In this document: positions 54,212 to 64,000 of the stretch, in pieces
Position numbering within the stretch: the stretch's first letter is position 1
Layout: every line of letters begins with the position of its first letter
DNA from: Doryteuthis pealeii
Lineage: Eukaryota > Mollusca > Cephalopoda > Myopsida > Loliginidae
Assembly: GCA_023376005.1 (NCBI GenBank)
Contig: CM042138.1
Span: forward strand, 93,443,546-93,507,545
Direction: 5' to 3'
DNA length: 64,000 bases
Made by a program: the position numbers and the translations under genes
The notes under the pieces: generated by a model
Told to the model about the DNA's origin: nothing
Database searches by the model: none
What the model saw: only the letters and a program-made list of their open reading frames with translations

Positions 54212-54655
54212 TGTTGGTTGGTTGTATTTTACGGCATGTCAACCTTTGTTGGCTTCTTTTATGCCAAAGACATTTTGTTTTATTCATTATTGATGGGTAC
54301 TCAGTTTTGTTTAAACTCATTTTCTATTCAATGGGACCATAACAGGTACCACCACTCCGGGCCAGAGTGGACCTGGGAGTAATGTTAATGAAGGGGTACT
54401 TCCTATTCTCCAGAGCTACAGCATTGGAAGTTCACATTTAGAAAGCGTTTAACGTCATACCCAGGACACTAAGACCCTCAGCCACTGCCTTCAAGCACAT
54501 ATATAATAAAAAGGGTTGGGGCTTTCCATAAGGGCAATATGAAAGGGACAATCATATAGGAGCTAGGGATTGACGTTACCAGCTGATTGATCGGAGGGCG
54601 GGCCTCTCTGACCACCCCTCTAGCCTAAGTAAGGGCCTAAGTAGGGTTTACCAAA
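54212..54655 (+). repeat. Dispersed repeat family E, copy
   Basis: TTGTTGGTTGG start, TTTTACGGCATGTCAACC, CACCACTCCGGGCCAGAG, and the 3' block CACCCCTCTAGCCTAAG. Confidence 0.7.
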
Positions 54656-54970
54656 AATAGAATGACAATTTATATTGATTTGTTGAAGGGTTATTGGAAC
54701 TAGAAAAATGATATTCTAAGTATATTCAATTGCATCCTGAATTTGTGGAATAACATAAGTTTCCTGATTCAAGATATTTCCCTTCTTGAAATAAAATCCT
54801 AAAAAGAAAAAAGAATTTTCAGGAGTTCATTTTTGATTTTAAATAAAAGAAAAAAAAGCCTAATAAATTTATTGAGTCTGTGAATTTGCCACACCTTTGA
54901 TTTGTGCCTAACTCAGTTGCAAGTGACTAGTTAGTCATGTGACTTTAAAATACAACTACAAAGATTATAA

Positions 54971-55122
54971 TTATAATGATTGACAAAGCAATTAGAATTA
55001 ATAAGATGAATGATAATACGAGGCAAAATCATAAATAATAATGATTGACAAAGCAACTAGAATTAGGAAGATGAAGGATAATACGAGGCAAAATTATTAA
55101 TAATAATGATTGACAAAGCAAC
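54971..55122 (+). repeat. Tandem repeat, about 64 bp x 2.4
   Basis: ATAATGATTGACAAAGCAA occurs at about 54975, 55040 and 55103, with AAGATGAATGATAATACGAG between. Confidence 0.85.
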
Positions 55123-55438
55123 AATAGGCACCAGATGTAGTCTAGTGTCATACCCAGGACAGTCCTTTTTCTGGGGTGGGTGATTCTTACCATTCTGCAG
55201 TGGATACAGTCAGTGTATTCTAAGCATATTCAGGTTGATCATATGAAGTTCGTACAGGGCGAAATGTCATAATAAATATATTAAAAAAAACAATCTACGA
55301 TAAAATGATAAGAATTCTTATAGGTCTTTGTCGTAATACTTGACACAGAAGATTATTCGCTCGTTTTATCATCAAAGTTAATTTTTTTAAATTCTCCAAA
55401 AATTACACAATAAGACTGATGGTGTAACTTAAATAAAA

Positions 55439-55522
55439 CTAGCGAGATCTCTGGATATACCACAGTATGATAATTTAATCATTACAACGTTTGATATGTT
55501 TACTTAAGAGCTATTGCCAAAA
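55439..55522 (-). mobile_element. Helitron family A, 3' end
   Basis: Ends GAGATCTCGCTAG on the minus strand (CTAG at 55439-55442, T follows). Half of the terminal hairpin is mutated (CCAGAG for CCACAG). Confidence 0.65.
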
Positions 55523-55613
55523 TAAAAACTTATTCTGCAGTAGATTTTTGTGACTTTGTTTTCTTTTAAAAATTATTTCTTTTATTCGTGGTATCAGCAA
55601 TTTGGGGGGGGGG

Positions 55614-55897
55614 GTTACGATTTTAGTGGCCATCCTTTAGACTTCAAGCAAGAGCGCTTGTCCAACGGAAATCCTTGGTAAACAATCCTTTGGTTGTTCC
55701 TTGGTGCTCCTCAGTATTGCAAGTGTCCCCAGCAATGATTGCAAATGAACGTCTCTTAGTATCAGTGATTAAGTAGTCAACTAGCTACGCATTCGGGCTT
55801 TTGATTGGCTGAGGTTTAAACCACGTGACCTCGCTTAGTCTATGAATTTAAGTGGTGTATTGTAGACTTGGAATCTATATAAATAAATGTTTCAACA
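55614..55897 (-). mobile_element. Second copy of the solo LTR
   Basis: On the minus strand it starts TGTTGAAACATTTATTTATA and carries the same blocks as 17147-17424: GAGGTCACGTGG, GCCAATCA, AATCACTGATACTAAGAGAC and GGATGGCCACTAAAAT. The 3' edge runs into a run of about 11 C (G on the plus strand), so the end and the duplication are not visible. Confidence 0.65.
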
Positions 55898-56039
55898 CAT
55901 TCTCCGCAATTTTATAGCTTGAATATTGTAGTAAGATACCAAAAACTTGCGTAGAGTGTATATATATATATATCGAAATAAATGGAAAAATAAAATAAAC
56001 ACCAAAATTGAAACCACTTGCGGACTTTTTCTATACATA

Positions 56040-56598
56040 CGAGTTTTATCAAAAAAGTTTAAGGACTGGTGTCACAAAAATAATTTCAAATCCAAACTAC
56101 AAACTACAAGTAATCCCCTTCAAAGTAATCCCCCTGAACTCTAACGCACTATCCCATCCTTCTCTGCCATGCATGCATGCACTTCTGGAAGGATTCTTCC
56201 GGGATTCTCAGTAGCTCTGTCGTCATGGCCTTTTTTATGTTGTGCACATCCTCAAAATGGGTTTCCATGATGACACCCTTGAGCTTCGGAAAGAGGAAAA
56301 AGTCACATGGAGCCAGGTCAGACGGTAGGGAGGTTGCTCCAGCCCAGTAATGTTCTTCTGGGCCAGGAACTCTCAGATACTCAGGACAGTGTGGACAGGT
56401 GTGTTGTCATTGTAAGGCCCCCACGAGTTGTCTTACCACATCTCTCGCCTCTTCTCGCGCACTAAACAAAGCAAACGCTGCAGTATCTCTTTGTAGACAT
56501 GCTGGTTGATAGTCTGACCCTGTGACAAGAACTCGCAGTTGACGATGCTCCTCACAACGAAGAATGCGATCAACCTGGAACTTTTCTGACATATCTCG
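56040..56598 (-). pseudogene. mariner element, second deleted copy
   Basis: 559 bp between TA dinucleotides (56038-56039, 56599-56600). The right end CGAGATATGTCAGAAAAGTT is good, the left end decayed. Minus-strand frames: NCEFLSQGQTINQHVYKEIL-like, REKRREMW, then NSWGPYNDNTPVHTVLSI, with the expected spacing and no filler. The N-terminal half of the transposase is missing, as in 51082-51703, so both descend from one deleted source. Confidence 0.75.
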
Positions 56599-56604
56599 TA
56601 TAGT

Positions 56605-58420
56605 CAATGTGCATTTTAAAATTTGCATAACTTTATTTGTGATAGAAAGAATCTGTAAATTCTAAAAAGAAGTAAATTTATATTTTTTATGGATTTGTTT
56701 ACTTTTATTTAAGTTTCCAGATTTCAGTTCTGTCAATCATAGGACACGGTTTACTTCCATTGACTGTAAAGTCATATTATTAGTAATTCTGAAAAAGTGG
56801 AAATTTTAAACATATTGTTTAGAAGAAATACTAAGTCAATGACTTTACTAAAACCAGGTACACTAATCTTTCTAATACTTCATACAGATATCTTCTAGCA
56901 AAAATATTTACAAAGTTATAAATTCTTTAAATTGCCCCCGGACTATATAGACAGCCTGTATACAATGTCCGATGGGTAAATTGTCACCATTTTAAATAAT
57001 TAATTTCCCGCATGCACTTTGTCTGTTTCAAGAAAATATCTGCGATCATATCAACTCTTGTTTATTTTTATATTTACTAGGATTGACAAGTCACTCCGGT
57101 CCGTAGCCAGTATGTGCGAATCGATTAAAAACCAAAACTTTTACCATATTTGCTGGATCCAAATTAAGTTTGTGCATAAAGTCAACACTGATATTGTTGT
57201 TTGTTTTGTTTAGGGTTTAATTTTAGGGGGTTGAGGTGAGTTGTTTTTATTGTTATTGTTATTTTTTCTTTTGTTATTTTTTATTTCCCTCCACAGTTCC
57301 AAAATTTGTTGTGCCACTATATATGTAATGATTTGAATGAATTAATGGTTTTATGTGTTTGTTTTATAAATCCTACCTATGATATCACGAGTTACAGAAA
57401 GCTTTAGTATTTACTAAGATAACAAACAAAAATAACCCACAAGACAAATATTGTTTTTTTTTTGCGGGGGGGGGGTATTTTTGTTGTTTTTTTCTTGTTT
57501 TTTTAAGACTGAATGAATCCAAACTTTATCAGAAATTTGTCGCGTTCTTTTGTTTTGATTACTTTTTGTTCTTTTTTTCTTTTTTAATATATAAAGCAAA
57601 TGTTCTGAAGAAAAAGGGAAAAACTTCATTCTTGAAAAAAAAGGCGAAGAAAAATCCAATTAATAAAATCTCGTTTCGTCTGAAGTGGAATACTAATTTA
57701 ATAGGGTGAAAACTTTGCAAGATTTTTCGAATGATAAACTATAATTGAAAATCATGTTAACAAATGCTCACTTATATTAAATTGGGAGCATTTTATCGTT
57801 TTCTTCCAGTTCTGGCCTTCCATAATTAGACGAAATGAACGTCTGGCGTTATCGTTTTTGATTATTAATTTTTCAGCAAATTTCTTGAGCAAAATACAAA
57901 ATGCAGACGAGACAATAAATGCAGACAAAATAAAAGAAATTTTATTCTTTTATTTCTATATTTATATATATAATTTCAACTTTTTTTTTCTTCTTTAAAG
58001 TTGTTTTTGTCTGTTTCTCACCAGACAGTAGTGCTTAATGACATTCATTATTTCTTATACAAGATGAAAAAGGGAAAATTATTATTACAGTTTGATGTGA
58101 AGAACAATAGAAAAAAGAACACTACACATCTTTTCAAACAACTCAAGCATTAAGTGCAAGACCAACAAAACTGCGTTCAACACCAAAGATAAAATGAAGA
58201 CTGGGTTAACAAACAGCATTTACTAATTTAAACAAGGAGACTGTCGGAAATCTTGCAGGAGACTCCGGAGTCCTCTGGATGCCAATGGGTATTTCTTTCA
58301 ATAAACGTAATCAATAGTATTCCAAGATATTTTTATGTAATTTTGGTAAATAAATCGGATGAAGTGAAATGCAAGTGTGATTTTCAATTTAACGTAATTT
58401 TGAAGACAATTTACCTATCA
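56605..58420. other. AT-rich unassigned sequence
   Basis: About 1.8 kb with no repeat match in the window, several T and G runs (57450-57480), and no supported gene. Confidence 0.4.
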
Positions 58421-58421
58421 T

Positions 58422-58487
<66 letters not shown>
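58421..58487. repeat. (TA)n microsatellite
   Basis: About 33 TA units, directly before Helitron D-type sequence. Confidence 0.95.
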
Positions 58488-58489
<2 letters not shown>

Positions 58490-58850
58490 AAAGTTTGGTA
58501 TGTATGTGTCGACGTATGACTCAGAAAAGACATGTCACTCAGAGTCGAAATCTTGCATATACCTTAAAATCCCTATAACTAAGAAACACACCAAATTTGG
58601 TTATTGATTTCTTCTGATTAAGTGTTATGATGAATTAATTAAACAAAAATCATACGATTTGCGATAATTGTGGCATGGCTGCTACAGCTTATATAAAAAA
58701 ATTCGCTGGCAGCAGGCTATATCAGCAGTGATTGAAAATAGCTGCACGGCGCCGCTGCTGATAATTTGAAGTAGACAAATTCGTGACCTAATCGTTTCAG
58801 CTCGGAATTTCTCGCGTATTTCCGGTCTAATCTTAGAAATATTTATTTGG
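58480..58850 (+). mobile_element. Helitron family D, truncated copy
   Basis: AAGAAAGTTTGGTATGTATG, CAACGTATGACTCAG-like, TTGCATATACCTTAA and ACACACCAAATTTGGTTATT, in the order of 60825-61198. The 3' end is lost after GAATTTCTCGCG...CGGTCTAATC. Confidence 0.6.
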
Positions 58851-58854
58851 TTAG

Positions 58855-59685
58855 AAAGAAAATAAAATGATCTTTCTAAATATGTAATTTGTATGTGGTT
58901 TTATAGATTGAATTATTTTTTTTTTTACAGCGAATTGAATAACTATAATAAAGGAAAACATTTAATGATTAATAATAACTAAACTTTTTTAATTATTAAT
59001 ACTTTCATTTTATAAGAAAATATATCAAATTTTCAATTTATAAATAACTCAAACCTTTTTTGAAAGAATCTGTTCATGAAATAAACCTTATTAAATTAAT
59101 ACGCGAAATATTCCACCGACAAATAAGGTAATGATTAGTTATTATCTTCTTTGTTACTTTCTTTGTTACTTTTAGGGGTTGAAAAAGGAAATAAATTAAA
59201 CTGATAAACTTCTCCAAGAAGGAATTAAGAACTGTATTTAAATATGTTCAATATGTACAAAAGAGTTTTAGAAAAAAAAACGACTAAAAAGACTTGGAGC
59301 AAACGCATTAATATATAGTACCTACCACCGTGATTCAAATAAATTAGCATGAACTAAAACGACCAATAGAAAAATAGAAAAACAAAAACAAAGACAGGAC
59401 ATTAATAAATCTATTATTTTATTATATTTTATTTATTTATTTAATTTTTTAAAAAGTAAATTTGAATCTACTATTTCAGTTCTAATGTATACCCAAAATA
59501 ACACTATTATCCCATATTACAAACAGGTACCCCGTCGCTATCCTTATCCCCCCCCCCCAACGAATGGAAATTCAGCACGCCGACGGCAGTCCGCATCTCT
59601 GCCTGTAGTTCATCGCTGCGACTTAAACTAGGGGGACTGGGTTTGTTTGGCGAACCTCGACATCCCGAAATATATATATATGTAT

Positions 59686-59721
<36 letters not shown>

Positions 59722-60130
59722 TGTCTGTCTGTCTGTCTGTCCATATCTCTATCTATATATCTTTCTTTTCTTTTCTTTTCTTTTCTTTCTATCTATTACA
59801 ATTTGTGAGAATTTAGCTCATAAATACCATATTTTTTCAGTCGGTGTCTATCTAAACATAAATAGATGATTTTAATTTGAAACAATATAGATAATCATTT
59901 TTCCTAATTTAATAAAATCTTAAAACACGCAAGCGATTATACCGACTCGATTTGGCAAATGTGTACAATGTCATGTTCAAACTTAATTAGCGAAATTGTA
60001 AATTGCTTTTATTATAGATTTCATTATGTTTGCAAATTTTTAATTATTTCCTGATGAATTGTTTATTTTCTCAGCTAAAATAGGTCAGTTTTATTAAATT
60101 CAATATAGAATTGTATTCAGTGCAATTTAT
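58855..60130. other. AT-rich unassigned sequence
   Basis: Contains a (TG)n array at 59687-59720 and a run of C at 59551-59560. A small GC-richer patch (59570-59670, CACGCCGACGGCAGTCCGC) has no partner in the window. Confidence 0.4.
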
Positions 60131-60135
60131 ATCTA

Positions 60136-60209
60136 TCTATACATATATAAAGGGAAGTTGTGTGAATCTGTATGTCCGGAGGAAACTTCGAAAATAAAAC
60201 AATTAACGT
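60136..60209 (+). mobile_element. Helitron family B, 5' end only
   Basis: Starts TCTATACATATATAAAGGG (after A) and stops after AAAACAATTAACG. It faces the next B copy at 60220. Confidence 0.6.
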
Positions 60210-60442
60210 TTATTGTGAACTAGAAGTGGCTACCAGGCATCGCCTTGGTAGAGGGGGATAATAAAAGTTAGTCTTGTAGGTCTATTGATTGTTTTAATCA
60301 AAAATACAAAAGTAGAATTTCAATGCTATTTCTATGTATATTTTAATTTTTAAATATCTTCGCAGATATAAATCAAATCTACATCATTTTTGCACAAAAA
60401 GCAAAGACCAGTGATATTTAATGTGTATATATATATTTAAGT

Positions 60443-60700
60443 AAAGTAAAGTAAAGTCGACGGGGCGGCCTAAAGTCGGTATCAGCTAGTCAGCGAGGGA
60501 GTCTATCCCCTTTTCAATAGCGCTAGACCAAGGAGATTGTTTTAGCCTCTGAGGTGGAGCGCCACACCTACAATCAGCTCCTTAATTTACCGGACAGATC
60601 CCTGTGTTACTTATAAGCTGAGTTGGCGAGGACCAGTATCGAACTAGGAACTTTGTAGTTTCTAGCCGAACGCTCTACCGACTCAGCTAACCCGGCCCAT
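60443..60700 (-). repeat. tRNA-derived SINE, type S1, best copy
   Basis: On the minus strand: GGTTAGCTGAGTCGGTAGAG, a near-perfect B box GTTCGATAC, CTCGCCAACTCAGC, CTCCACCTCAGAGGC, TCTCCTTGGTCTAGCGCTAT and GCTGATACCGACTTTAGGCC. It ends in a TTTAC pentamer tail, (TTTAC)3 at about 60443-60462, a typical simple SINE tail. It lies directly downstream of a truncated U6 snRNA. Confidence 0.85.
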
Positions 60701-60705
60701 TTTTA

Positions 60706-60754
60706 AAAATATGGAACGCTTCACGAATTTGCGTGTCATCCTTGCGCAGGGGCC

Positions 60755-60794
<40 letters not shown>

Positions 60795-60796
60795 AC
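60706..60796 (-). ncRNA. U6: U6 spliceosomal snRNA, 5'-truncated copy
   Basis: On the minus strand the sequence runs from ACATATACTAAAATTGGAAC through ATACAGAGAAGATTAGCATG and GCCCCTGCGCAAGGATGACA to GTGAAGCGTTCCATATTTTT. That includes the invariant ACAGAGA box that pairs with the 5' splice site, the AGC catalytic triad and the 3' U run. The 5' stem-loop (about 16-20 nt) is missing or scrambled. The rest is essentially identical to the animal U6 consensus. No U6 promoter (TATA/PSE) is seen upstream, where Helitron B sequence lies. A pseudogene, fused to a SINE at its 3' end. Confidence 0.9.
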
Positions 60797-60824
60797 CGCG
60801 AATACATACAAACCAACTGCTCTT

Positions 60825-61198
60825 TATATATATATATAAAAGTTTGTATGCACGTGTCAACGTATAACTCAGAAACGGGAGGTCACTCAAATTTGAAATC
60901 TTGCATACACCTTAATATTCTGCTAACTAAGAAACACATCAAATTTGGTTATTGCTTTTTCTGATTAATAAATTAATTAAACCAAAATCAATCGATTTGC
61001 GGAACTGTCCGTATATCAGCTGCTGCTGCTGATAATAAACTATTGTTCGCTGCCTGTTTTCTATTAAAGCTATACCATTAGTTTAGTTTAATTTTAGTGA
61101 ACAAAATCGGAGTCTAAACCGTTCAACTCGGAATCTCTCGCCTATTTATGGTCCAATCTTTGTATATAGTACGGTCATAGACCGGGTACTTTTGCTAG
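60825..61198 (+). mobile_element. Helitron family D, 3'-complete copy
   Basis: From AAAGTTTGTATGCACGTG through TCTTGCATACACCTTAA to a terminal hairpin ACGGTCATAGACCG, then GGTACTTTTGCTAG at 61198 (before T). The 5' end merges with the TA-rich 5' end of Helitron B, so its TC is not resolvable. Confidence 0.65.
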
Positions 61199-61575
61199 TA
61201 TGTATATATAGATGTAAGTAAAGCATTAATTATCACTCTACGTTAACCCAATCATAACCCAGAAAGCCAGACACCTCTCCTCGCATATGCAAAAGTTTTT
61301 CTACACATCTATTGGTACATGAGGGGTATAATCTTTTACTCTGGAGAAAGCATTGTCACAGAAATAATCGAGGTTATAAATGATGCATTGAATCTGAATG
61401 CAAAAATTTCACGAACAGAGAGAGAGTGTCAATTCTCAATATGGCACGACAAAGCCACCGGTGGTGAAAACGAAGCTTGGAGAAAATAAACCCATTGACT
61501 TGTAAAAGAGTTGAGTAGAACATTGAATCTTACAACACGTAAGATATTCTATTACACTGTTTATCAAAAGAGTTA
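61196..61575 (+). repeat. Long inverted duplicate, partner of 53325-53760
   Basis: Holds an open frame at 61319-61489 (ATG to TAA) that begins MRGIIFYSGESIVTEIIEVI and ends TGGENEAWRK. The partner keeps the first 27 or so residues before a (CT)n expansion. I do not recognise the protein. It may be part of an unclassified mobile element or a captured gene piece. Confidence 0.6.
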
Positions 61576-61673
61576 TTCCTTGGTTATATGTAATATTTCT
61601 AAATTGCTTATATTATCAAAGTATAAGTATAAAACAGTAATTATTTCCTTTAAACTAGCTAGCTCGATCTATT

Positions 61674-61683
61674 TCTCTCTCTC

Positions 61684-61735
<52 letters not shown>

Positions 61736-61837
61736 TTTCTCTCTCTCCCCCCTCTCTCTCTCTCTCACTTCTCTCTCTATCTATCTCTCTATCTATTATC
61801 TTTTTTTCACTTTTCTCTTTCTCTCCCCCTGTCTCTC

Positions 61838-61917
<80 letters not shown>
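61674..61917. repeat. (CT)n then (TA)n compound microsatellite
   Basis: CT-rich array to about 61795, degenerate CT to 61840, then about 38 TA units to 61917. Frames here are array translations. Confidence 0.95.
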
Positions 61918-61918
<1 letters not shown>

Positions 61919-62021
61919 CAAAAATAATTAAAAAATAAGTGAATCTAATACTCCATAATATCGAGTTCATTCATTTATATATTTTTAATGGTTCGTAATA
62001 ACGCTCAATTTAAAAAAAACA

Positions 62022-62026
<5 letters not shown>

Positions 62027-62082
<56 letters not shown>

Positions 62083-62148
62083 CAGAGAAATACGTATGCA
62101 AATGTACTATCATTATCAGGTCATGCTGACATCACGGATATGTCCCGA

Positions 62149-62211
<63 letters not shown>
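62027..62211. repeat. (TA)n and (CT)n microsatellites
   Basis: TA array at 62027-62081 and CT array at 62152-62211, separated by 70 bp. Confidence 0.95.
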
Positions 62212-62214
<3 letters not shown>

Positions 62215-62216
<2 letters not shown>

Positions 62217-62530
62217 GTCTATATCACTCATCGCACCTAAGAGTTACTCTGAGCAGCGTCCCGAATCCGCACCACACGAGTGATGTTTATGCCTGTTGGC
62301 CTACAGGGTGTGTAGGAGTCAACAGAAGATCGTCACCTATGAGTTCGAGCTTGTTTCTCTTGCAGTATCCACCATGCTTTGGTCGTCTTACTTGGATGTT
62401 CAAACAGTGCACAGCATCCATATGCAATTCCCTCTAGATTTTTATATATGCGCTTTGCTATAGTTCAAGTTCTGAAGCCTTACCGTAGCACTGACCTGTT
62501 TATTATTTCTTACAAAATTCGCTAGTTATC
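62215..62530 (-). pseudogene. RTE-like LINE, decayed fragment
   Basis: In reverse, GAACATCCAAGTAAGACGAC, ACTGCAAGAGAAACAAGC and GAACTCATAGGTGACG follow the order of the RRTRH...DELISD segment at 31910-31980. Confidence 0.6.
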
Positions 62531-62587
62531 TGACTTCATTAGACATTGGCATCGATATGACAAAAAAGTTAATGTGATTTAATTTTG

Positions 62588-63032
62588 GTTGGTTGGTTAG
62601 TTGTTTTGTTTTACGGCATATCAACCTCAGTGGGTCATTTAATGCCGACAAAGTTTTGAATTAAATTAATTTTTAATGGATAATCAGTTTTGTTTATGAA
62701 CTCATTTTTTTCTATTTAACCCATAGATAGGACCCTAACAGGTAATACCACTCCGGGTCAGAGTGGACCAGGGAGCAATGGTGATGAATGGGTGCTCCAC
62801 ATTCCCCAAACATCCAGAACTGGAACCTTACCATCAAATAGATTTTAACGTCATTCCCAGAACATGTAGACCCTCAGCCACCGCCTTCTAGCACGTATAT
62901 GATAAAAAGGGTTGGGGCTTGCTATAAGGGCAATAGGGTTGGGGCTATATCATATAGGTGCTAGGGCTTGACATGCCCAGCCGATTGAGCAGAAGGGCTA
63001 TCTCCGACCGCCCGTCTAGCCTAAGTACCATG
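62588..63032 (+). repeat. Dispersed repeat family E, copy
   Basis: GGTTGGTTGGTTAG start, TTTTACGGCATATCAACC, ATACCACTCCGGGTCAGAG, GGGTTGGGGCTTGC and CGACCGCCCGTCTAGCC. Ends at AGCCTAAGT. Confidence 0.75.
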
Positions 63033-63034
63033 TG

Positions 63035-63545
63035 ATTTAAATAAGATGAAGACATATCATCTGAAATTAGTAGACCAGTTCATGTATCCCGGTATCAATA
63101 TCTCATCTACAGAAAGTGATTTCAATATACACATAGGAAAGACATGAACTGCTAGAGAGAGATTATAAATCATATGGAAATTTCATTTCGCTGAGAAGAT
63201 AAAGTGTGAATTCTTCCAACATGGCAGTACTACTTCAAGTTTACACCCCCTGGACTCTAACGAAATGATTAGATAAAAGAAAGTCTACACAAGTATGCTG
63301 CGTGTTGTCTTGAATAAAGCAGTTGCTACAAAAGGCAGCTAGAAAGACCACTTGCCTCTCATCACGCAAAGCATCTGAGTAAGCCAAAAAAGACACGCAG
63401 GATACTACAGGAGAAGCAAGGACGAACTCATAATTGACATTCGCCTGTGGAAACTTTCACATGAATACACAGAAATTGGTTTACCAATTCATATTCCTAG
63501 GTAGCAATATCTCATCTACAGAAACTCATGACAATATGTACATAG
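63035..63545 (+). pseudogene. RTE-like LINE, decayed fragment plus second piece
   Basis: Order as in 31495-32165: AAATTAGTAGACCAGTTCAT, TCTACAGAAAGTGATT, CACATAGGAAAGACATG, TGCTGCGTGTTGTCTTGAAT, GAGAAGCAAGGACGAACTCA and TTCGCCTGTGGAAAC. It is followed at 63470-63545 by a second copy of the earlier segment (FLGSNISSTET), so two LINE pieces are joined. Confidence 0.75.
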
Positions 63546-63549
63546 AAAA

Positions 63550-64000
63550 TAAAATAAATAAGCTGAAATTTACCCTAGGTAATAGGGGTCCTGTTTACAG
63601 TTGCACCTTTTTCAAGGAAATAAATCATGATGGGCCCTTTTATATCCAAGAATACTGCCAGTATGACCCACTTTACTAACCCATGCGCCCGGAACTATTT
63701 ATTTACCGGGGAGTTAATGTGTTTTCCACTCCATGAACTGTCTTTTCGACACAAGTTTGTTGTGTTAAACCCATGTTTAAACCATTTAGAAACATTCTTT
63801 AAACTTAAACATGCTTCTCCGTACATATCACATATCCTTCTGTAGCCTTCACATGGTTTGTATTTCTTAGCTACCAAATATTTGACGAAAGACTTATGTT
63901 CAAGACTGAACCTCTCTATTTGATATATTTTTGAGTAGTCTCAAAACAAATATTTTTGTTAGATAATAATAATAATTAATGCTACTATTGTGGGATAATA
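63550..64000. other. Unassigned sequence
   Basis: No repeat match or supported gene. The window ends in AT-rich DNA. Confidence 0.4.

Larger units (their letters stand above)
60220..60825 (-). mobile_element. Helitron family B interrupted by a U6-SINE chimera
   Basis: On the minus strand the 3' end is GGTAGCCACTTCTAG at 60220 (before T). The element continues to GTATATATATATTTA at about 60440 and resumes at about 60800 (TACATACAAACCAACTGC) up to a TA-rich 5' end. About 40 bp of family B sequence are missing at the insertion. Confidence 0.6.

Noticed and set aside
60706..60796. Functional U6 gene
   Set aside because: The 5' stem-loop is missing and no upstream U6 promoter is present; it is fused to a SINE.

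Overview
This is an AT-rich, gene-poor stretch of animal nuclear DNA. It is most like a mollusc genome, and I suspect a cephalopod such as an octopus, but that is inference. The reasons are several tRNA-derived SINE families, RTE-type LINE tails, mariner and hAT relics, a U6 snRNA copy, a canonical GT splice donor, and very long (TA)n and (CT)n arrays. No intact protein gene is visible. Nearly all reading frames are low-complexity translations of microsatellites or pieces of mobile elements. The only host-gene candidate is a short first coding exon on the minus strand near 11.7 kb, next to a CpG-rich segment.

The window is best read as nested layers of transposons. (1) At least four families have Helitron-type ends (TC at the 5' end, usually a hairpin then CTAG at the 3' end, inserted between A and T). 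I call them A, B, C and D. A complete A copy lies at 15867-16329 and a giant A copy at 41924-43369. Two C copies of identical length are at 29719-30359 and 34834-35474. B copies are at 8919-9511, 27881-28927, 47055-47802, 49064-49414 and 60220-60825. A D copy ends at 61198. (2) Short foldback insertions carry a hairpin that resembles a hammerhead ribozyme core and are flanked by 8-14 bp target duplications; I suspect they are Penelope-like. (3) tRNA-derived SINEs of three kinds, one fused to a truncated U6 snRNA. (4) RTE-like and other LINE 3' fragments. (5) Two mariner remnants, mariner-type MITEs, an IS630/Tc1-like transposase relic, and a palindromic hAT MITE with an exact 8 bp duplication. 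(6) A solo LTR with a 5 bp duplication and a second LTR-like segment. (7) A dispersed unclassified repeat of about 550-600 bp, here called family E, with some fifteen pieces.

Region by region: 0-6.7 kb holds family E copies, a 98 bp (CT)n array, a head-to-tail Helitron A junction and an 11-unit satellite. 6.7-12.9 kb holds microsatellites, an LTR candidate, Helitron B with two nested SINEs, a GATA-type minisatellite and the CpG-rich exon candidate. 13-24.3 kb holds Helitron A with a nested retroinsertion, the solo LTR, SINEs, a double-ended Helitron A inside a Helitron C, and two tandem arrays. 24.6-41 kb holds the hAT MITE, LINE fragments, Helitrons B and C, and many foldbacks. 41-57 kb holds the Helitron A copy with six tandem 3' ends, transposase relics, LINE pieces and mariners. 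57-64 kb holds mostly unassigned AT-rich DNA, Helitrons B and D, the U6-SINE chimera and decayed LINE sequence.

The elements do not form a pathway. What links them is nesting, which gives a relative order of insertion, and the way elements seed microsatellites: Helitron A carries a purine tract at a fixed place that has expanded to (GA)n in most copies.
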